Assembly: GCA_958496175.1 (NCBI GenBank) | Contig: OY292280.1 | Location: 7,626,001 to 7,690,000, forward strand | DNA length: 64,000 nucleotides | Direction: 5' to 3' | Source: Sisyra terminalis | Taxonomy: Eukaryota > Arthropoda > Insecta > Neuroptera > Sisyridae | Translations under genes and position numbers: made by a program | The notes under the pieces: generated by a model | Told to the model about the DNA's origin: nothing | Databases searched by the model: none | Seen by the model: only the letters and a program-made list of their open reading frames with translations | Shown: in pieces, positions 57,621-64,000 of the stretch | Numbering within the stretch: position 1 is the stretch's first letter | Layout: each line of letters starts with the position of its first letter

Positions 57621-59080
57621 ATTAAACGAGATATTAAGCCTTTTTAAATCAATATTCAATTCAAAGTTTAAATCAATGGTCGGCAAAAATTTCACAGAAA
57701 AATCAATTCAAGGTTTAATATGTATTACATATTACATATTTATGACAATGTATTACATTGTCATGTATTCCCCGCGACTTTTTTTGTATAATTCATGGGT
57801 GGTTATTTTGCGGCCCGCATCGCATTGGAATAATATTCTAATATAATTAGTTTCAATTATTACGTCCAGGTTAATTATAAAATTGACTACCAAATATTAG
57901 TTTTTCATAATATTTTCCCTATTTGTGAGTGGAAGTTTTATCATTATTGATATTTAAATAGGCGATGATCAATGAGCGGACAAAACTGTCCATGATAAAT
58001 TTCGGACGGGAAAATTCATTCACGTTTTATTTTTTCAATGCCAATGCGAGAAAATGGACGGTTCCGTATGAAATTTAAAATTAATTTTTTCGTTTGGCGA
58101 TTTTTCTATTTTCCTAATTTAGCCTTGAACAATGAAATTTCCCTCGAACCATAATTGTCTAGTTTGAGTTATGAACGTTAAATGAAAATATATTGTATCA
58201 AGTTGTATCTATCAGGAGCTTTATGTGACATCAAGCTTGCAAAGCTCTACATTTGCGGCTCTATATGTGAATGTGTATATGTATTAGTGGATGGACAACA
58301 TCAAACGTGCAAATGTTGAATTAAACCGATATAGACCACCAAATATAAACGTACTATATAAAACGATTCAGAGCTTTGAGCCAGCTTTCAAGCTCGCAAG
58401 CTAAATGATTTTTATTTATATATATATATTTTTTTTATAACTTTTTTGTGCAGTGTAAGCTTTCATAATCCGCTACTGACATTGTTACTTCAGCAAACTT
58501 TAATTTTTATGATTTATGTGACGCCATCTGAAAATTTAACACACACTCTACCGAACGCATCCCCCTTATTCCACCCCTTCAACCACGCAAAAATATCTAT
58601 TACATAACAAATAAACTACAGCAAATATAACGAATCAAATATATTACAATTTCACGTAACTTTTTTTTTTTTAAGTTTAACTAAAAGGGATCTATTGCCA
58701 CCCCTAAAATTGCCTGGTTTTCCCTAGTTTCATATTGTATATTAAAATCAATTTATAAGGTACCTAACAGAGTTATCCCAATAATATAATTTTTTTTTTT
58801 TTTAAATAAGAATGTTTTTTTATTTATTTATTGAATTTAAATTGAAAATATTTTATTTTTGTGAATCAAGAAGCCTAATGAAGTTACGATAAGTTACGAA
58901 ACGTAGCTAATTGAATAATAAAAATATTAAATAAAAAAAAAAACAATCTTCAATAACCTGAATTGTCTTCTTATTTTAAAAAAAAAGCTGAAATCTGAAT
59001 TTTATCATCAATATAAAAATATATTGGATCAATATGACACCATACAGCTTATGGAACACTATAAATGTATATCTACTAGA
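57621..59080. other. Unique intron with AAAGCTC/GAGCTTT sites
   Basis: Sites at 58216, 58241 and 58371; the first two are convergent 25 bp apart. A degenerate family 1 hammerhead-like stretch is at 58875-58925 (CCTAATGAAG...TACGAAACGTAGC). No gene. Confidence 0.45.
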
Positions 59081-60046
59081 CTAGGCCAAAAAAATCAACA
59101 AATTTTTTTTTTTTTTGGAAAAGTATATCGAAAATATTGTTCAAGGTGACAAAAAAAAATATCGGGAAGGTTTGAGCCCTTAATATTAATATTAAGAGGT
59201 CTATCATCTTTTTTTCGATTTTTTATTTGTGCTTTCATTTTTACGTCAATGCTGTCAAACTATCAAGGTAAAAAAATTTATCTGCACATGTATTAATAGA
59301 AAGTTTGATTTCCTACAAAAAAGTTTCTTTAAAAATTTTTGCCAGACACGCCGTTTTTGAATAATCAAGCTTCAGACATTGATATAATTTTTAGATTTAT
59401 CTTCTTTATTTTGAAATTTTGTAACTAACGAACAAATAAATATATAGAAATAATCAATATAGATTCATAAAGGAAATTTAATGTTCTACAAAAAAGATGT
59501 CTTTATATTTTTACATTAAATCACTCTTTCAAAAGTTATTCACAATTAAAGTGAAGGAAAAATTAAATTATTGTTTTTTTCGTTGTTGAACCAATTTTAA
59601 AAGAGTGATTTAATATAAAAACGTTAAGAAACCTTTTTTGTAGAACATTAAATTTCCTTCAAGAATCTATATGGTTCATTTCTATATATTTATTTGTTCG
59701 TTAGTTACAAAATTCCAAAATAAAAAAGATAAAACTAAAAATTATATTAATGTTTAAAGTTTGATTATTCGGAAACGGCGTGTCTGGCAAAAATTTTTAT
59801 AGAAACGTTTTTTGTAGGGAATCTAATTTTCTATAAATATATGTGCTGATGATATTTTTTTACCTTGATATATTGACAGCATTGACCCAAAAATAAAAGC
59901 ACAAATAAAAAATCGAAATAAAAGATGATAGACATCTAAATCTTAATATTAAGGGCTCAAAGCTTGCCGATATTTTTTTTTGTCACCTTTAACATTATTT
60001 TCGATATACTTTTCAAAAAAAAAATAGCTAATTTTTTGACCCAGTT
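59081..60046. mobile_element. ~0.97-kb foldback element
   Basis: Arms of about 450 bp: GGAAAAGTATATCGAAAATA, GAGCCCTTAATATTAA, ATAATCAAGCTTCAGACATT and AAATCACTCTTTCAAAAGTT with their complements. Ends are CTAGGCCAAAAAAATCA and the complement of TTTTTTGACCCAGT. Contains CTACAAAAAAG phrases like the 635 and 62963 families. Non-coding. Confidence 0.65.
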
Positions 60047-60154
60047 TAATATTTATTAATAATTGGAATTATAATCCAGACGTGCTGACATATAAAGCAA
60101 GTGTCATACCCTCTATATCATTAAAATTTTTCAGTTTTCTTATATTCATATAAT

Positions 60155-60957
60155 TAGGAACTATCAAGGTAAAAAAAATTATTTGCACATATTTTTGTAG
60201 AAAATTAATTTCGCTACAAAAAACGTTTCTTTGAAAATTTTTGCCATACATGCCGTTTCCGAATAATCAAGCTTCAGACATTGATATAATTTTTACATTT
60301 ATCTTCTTTATTTTGGAATTTTGTAAATAACGAACAAATAAATATATAAAAATAAACAATACTGATTCTTGAAGGAATATTAATGCATTACAAAAAAGAT
60401 GTCTTAATATTTTTACATAAAATCACTCTTTCAAAAGTTATTCACAATTAAAGTTGAAGGAAAAATTAAATTATTGTTTTTTTCGTTGTTGAACCAATTT
60501 TGAAAGAGTGATTTAAAATAAATACGTTTAGAGGTCTTTTTTGTAGAGCACTAAATTCCCATTAAGAATCTATATTGTTCATTTTTATATATTTAATTGA
60601 TCATTAGTTACAAAATTCTAAAATAAAGAAGATAAAACTAAAAATTATATTAGTGTTTAAGGTTTGATTATTCGGAAATGGCGTGTCTAGCGAAAATTTA
60701 CAATGTTGTCAAATTATCAAGGTAAAAAAATTCATCTGCGCATATATTTATAGAAAATTAAATTCCCTACAAAAAATGTTTCTATAAAAATTTTTGCCAG
60801 ATACGCCGTTTCCAAATAATCAAGCTTCAGACATTGATATAATTTTTAGATTTATCTTCTTTATTTTGAAATTTTGTAACTAACGAACAATTAAATATAT
60901 AGAATTGAACACTATAGATTCTTGAAGGGCATTTAATGCTCTACAAAAAAGACAACG
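60155..60957. mobile_element. Truncated second copy of the 59081 foldback
   Basis: Lacks the outer ends; the two arms (from GAACTATCAAGGTAAAAA) run to about 60710, followed by half of a further arm to 60957, where a hammerhead family 2 fragment begins. Confidence 0.6.
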
Positions 60958-60974
60958 AAATAAAAAAAGGAAAT

Positions 60975-61165
60975 TTTCGCAAAGCAGTTACGGACCGATC
61001 CAAAGTACTTGATGACCACTGAGGAAGATTGCTTGGCAATCGAAATACGTATCTGGGCAATACGTCACAAATATTTTTGTTTGAACTTCTGTTCAAATTT
61101 ATGTTTATGGTATGATTTTTATATATTATTTTATTAAATTATACTACATAAATTGAACCAGTATA
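60975..61165 (+). mobile_element. Hammerhead family 2 repeat fragment
   Basis: Contains GCAGTTACGGACCGATCCAA, the hammerhead block and GAACTTCTGTTCAAATTTAT. It is joined to the broken foldback at 60957. Confidence 0.6.
61013..61059 (+). ncRNA. Hammerhead ribozyme-like motif (family 2)
   Basis: TGACCA, CTGAGGA, A, GATTGC-TTG-GCAATC, GAA, AT-ACGT-AT, C, TGGGCA. It differs from 22163-22209 only at the variable position 7 (G for T), with every other core base kept. Confidence 0.65.
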
Positions 61166-61222
61166 TATCCTATCTAATATATATACAAGAAAATATTGAT
61201 AATTTATTCCCAAAAGAATAAG

Positions 61223-61405
61223 GACTCAAGTCCTTTTTAGCACAGTCAAATCTGGCAACGTTTTATTTTATTTTTTCACGATTTTTTTGTCAATGCAATT
61301 ACGGTATAATTTTCTTCTTTGTGGCTAAATTTTTACTAGGCGCCGATTTATTCGCAAATTAAATTAAAAATACAACGTTGCCACATTTGAATGTGCTAAG
61401 ACGGC
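61223..61405. mobile_element. ~220-bp palindromic MITE, diverged copy
   Basis: ACTCAAGTCCTTTTTAGCAC at the left and ACAACGTTGCCACATTTGAA then GTGCTAAGAC at the right. Confidence 0.6.
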
Positions 61406-62825
61406 CAGAATAAAAAATTTCACCTAAACTATTGAAATTGTCGAAAAATGTTTAATGTTTTCGGAAAATTGGTTTGTTTCTTGACTAAACGGAACTTCAA
61501 GTTGAAGCAATGAGGACTGTCGGAAGAAACTTAAACGAGAAATCGAAAACAAATGATTTTTTTTGTGATTAAAAAAAAAAAGAAGAGTATTAAGACTTTC
61601 AATGTAATACAAAAGATTTATTAATAAAATAATGCTAATTTTGTAATATTTCTTGGAACTTTTATACCAGGTGTATGATTAAAATTGTCTCAAAGGTCTT
61701 CGTCAATAATTTAAGAATCTTCGGATTGATTTATAGGTAAGTATAAGAAAGTTGTAGATGTATACTAGATTGTTAATGAACTTTCAATAAAGTTCCAAAA
61801 TATTTTCACTTGTAATGTGAATAGAAAATATTTCAATAGAATTTTCCTAGTTGGGAAAACTTTTGAGTTATTAATGAATTATAAACGAGTGAATTATGTG
61901 TGTGGGGAAATTAATGGTGGTGCCATATGTAGCGATTGGCGCAGGTTAAGGGTTGAAGACAGAGCGTTATGTTTTTGTTTTCGAATGTCAAAAAAGTTGA
62001 ATTTTCCGTTAAGTACGTGGAAGTGATGGTTGTGGATTTTCTGGTAAATTTTCACGATGTGTTTGGTACGTTAACCCAACGATATTGTTGGTCGGCTTCT
62101 GAGCTTTCTGAGCTTTTAGCTCATTTCATAAATATTTAAATTTTATGGAAATCCCTGATGGAATAACAAGCAAGGAAGCCGTCTCGTAGGAAATTTGGAA
62201 ACTAATTCGCATTGAAATGTTGTATCTTGCATTTGGAAACGACTGACTAAGTCAACAACTGTTAATCATGCAATTCATTTTCAACAAATTTTCCTCGTCT
62301 CGTTGCTGTCTTTAGAAACCGTCGTGGTCGCCTCATTTCATCCCCATTTCACCCCCATTCCACCCACCCGCCTTTCACTAAATGTCCCTTTTTCCCATCA
62401 CAACTCCCGCGTTCTATCTTTAACTTTTACGAATTAATGAAACGTTTCTTCCACATCATCGCCACCCCTAATTTCCTATAATTTTAATTCGCTGTTGAAA
62501 AAAACGAGTAAATCTTAAATTTGTACTCAGTACTATAGTGGCGCTATCTAACCATTTTCATGAGAAAATTCTTTGCGAAGTTATTAAAACCAAATATGCA
62601 AATCTTTTTACTTTTTGTCCAACCGCAGAATTAGTTTCCCGCGTGGTTGAACGCAACGTCTATCCCTGGCAAGGTTCGTCAAATCATAGTAATCCTTTCT
62701 TCTAGAAATTAATTTCATGATTTCGTTCCATTTTCTTCTAGTTTTCCTTCGGCAACATCAAGTATGCGTCATTATCATCTCAGAATTCCACCCCACTAAT
62801 AAGCTTTTCTTCGTGATATCACATT
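61406..62825. other. Unique intron, no gene
   Basis: GAGCTTTCTGAGCTTTTAGC at 62101-62120 contains two direct copies of GAGCTTT and a following AGCTC. The short frame at 61817-62026 has no recognisable feature. Confidence 0.45.
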
Positions 62826-62962
62826 ATTGATAATCAAAATAAAATTTTTTCGCTGACTTTGATCAGTTATACTGTGTATGCAATATATAGAATATATTGC
62901 GTTCCAATTTATTTAGTATAATTTTATATAATAATATATAAAAATCATACCATAAACATTAG
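62826..62962 (+). mobile_element. End of a hammerhead family 2 element
   Basis: TGATAATCAAAATAAAATTT, TTCGCTGACTTTGATCAG and TATACTGTGTATGCAATATA match the left end of 21796-22295. The next element begins directly at ACATTAGGGTGGGTC. Confidence 0.55.
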
Positions 62963-64000
62963 GGTGGGTCAAAAAAATTGATTATTTTTTTTTACAAGTG
63001 ACGCGGAAAAATAGATTGCTTGACACCTTAAAAAAATTCTCACCAAGTATGAGCTCTTAATTTTAATAGGAAGATCCTCCGCATCGCAGTTTTGTATTTT
63101 TTTCTCAGTCCAATAGAAAAAATTCTTACCTCATCATTTATCGATTGTACAGAAAAATGTTCTCAAAGATTTTTTTAGGAAATTAAATGCTCTACAAAAA
63201 AGGTATTCTATATTTTTTCCGTAAGCCTCACCATTTGAAAGATATAAAGGATTTAATTTTGATTATTTTAAGACAAATTTCATTTTTGTTTATGAATTTT
63301 ATAACTCGACAATAAATGACTCTTATTCAATGCGCAATAAAAATTTTTGTTGGAAATTAACTGCTCTATAAAAATGATATCTTATATTTTGGGATTAAAT
63401 TAACCGTTCAAAAGATATTCATCATCAAACTATCATGTGTACGGGTTTTAAAAGTTTTTGATGAGATATTCGAAAAAAATCAATTTAATTTATAATTTTT
63501 GAGAAAATTTACACAAATTTTAGTTTTTAACAACTGAGAAACTTCAAAATATTTTTCAAGTTTTTTTTTATGCTTAAGTATATTTGTCTCCATTTAAAAA
63601 AAAAATTGTACATTATTTATCACTTAGTTAAATATTTATTAATAAAAAAAGTAAAGTTTTCATTATACATATATTATGATATATTTCAGTATTGGAGAAA
63701 AAACATTTTTTGAAAAATCTTTTGCAGAGTTAATTTAATCGCCAAAACATAAGATATCATTTTTATAGAGCAGTTAATTTCCAACAAAAATTTGTATTGC
63801 GCATTGTATAAGAATCATTTATTGTCGAGTTATATAATTCATAAATAAAAATGAAATTTGTCTTAAAATAATCAAAATTAAATCCTTAATATCTTTCGAA
63901 TGGTGAGACTTACGGAAAAAATATAGAATATCTTTTTTGTAGAGCATTAAATTTCCTAAAAAATTCTTTTAGAATATTTTTCTGTACAATCGATAAATGA
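62963..64000. mobile_element. TAGGGTGGGTC foldback element, cut by the window end
   Basis: The left arm starts AGGGTGGGTCAAAAAAATTG. Its inner part (CTCTACAAAAAAGGTATTC, AACTCGACAATAAATGACTC) is repeated inverted from about 63730 to the window end. The centre is near 63560-63700. The outer right arm lies beyond 64000. Non-coding. Confidence 0.65.

Larger units (their letters stand above)
41336..64000 (-). other. dpr-family intron upstream of the Ig1 exons (incomplete)
   Basis: The acceptor at 41336 is canonical (TTCGTTGCAG, with a T-rich tract before it); the preceding exon ended in phase 1. No donor exon could be identified up to 64000. The stretch is intron sequence or, if a start lies inside unseen, 5' flanking DNA. 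Confidence 0.7.

Overview
This window looks like AT-rich insect nuclear DNA and is almost entirely intronic. The only protein-coding sequence I can support is two exons of one minus-strand gene, at 41070-41335 and 5652-5862. Together they encode a glycine-rich linker and one immunoglobulin domain of the Dpr (defective proboscis extension response) family of neuronal cell-surface receptors. The residues most resemble the Dpr6/Dpr10 type. The exons are separated by a 35,207-bp phase-0 intron that cuts the Ig domain just before the conserved C-strand Trp. Upstream exons (signal peptide) and downstream exons (second Ig domain, membrane anchor) lie outside the window. The Dpr family and the large, transposon-filled introns point to an insect. 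I cannot name the order.

The rest is a mosaic of unique intron and non-autonomous mobile elements. I see at least five copies of a ~1.07-kb foldback MITE (TAGGGTGTCCG ends, about 8-bp target duplications). I also see several hAT-like elements with clear direct-repeat flanks, a TTAA-flanked piggyBac-like element, a pogo-like TA-flanked MITE, a ~220-bp palindromic MITE, a tRNA-derived SINE family, Helitron-like fragments and long foldbacks that run to the window end. Many are nested, so relative ages can be read directly. The foldback at 15.3-17.6 kb even preserves an empty insertion site. Tandem arrays occur at 33.2-35.5 kb and in two opposed arms at 46.0-47.1 and 48.2-49.3 kb.

Two patterns stand out. 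First, three unrelated repeat families carry sequences that fit the hammerhead ribozyme core (CUGANGA, stem II, GAA, a very short palindromic stem III ending in UH, stem I). The best copies are at 22163-22209, 61013-61059, 4688-4734, 21924-21970 and 2003-2050. This matches the short-stem-III hammerheads known from Penelope-like retroelements. The 21796-22295 insertion has two opposed motifs and a 12-bp target duplication. Second, the 7-mer AAAGCTC/GAGCTTT occurs about 50 times by eye, against fewer than ten expected from base composition. The hits cluster in the non-repetitive intron islands (17.9-18.9, 26.2-27.0, 30.6, 32.6-33.2, 52.8-53.8 and 58.2-58.4 kb) and are absent from roughly 41.8-52.8 kb. 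I do not recognise this motif.

All repeat boundaries, copy counts and pairings were read by eye and are approximate unless flanked by a stated direct repeat.
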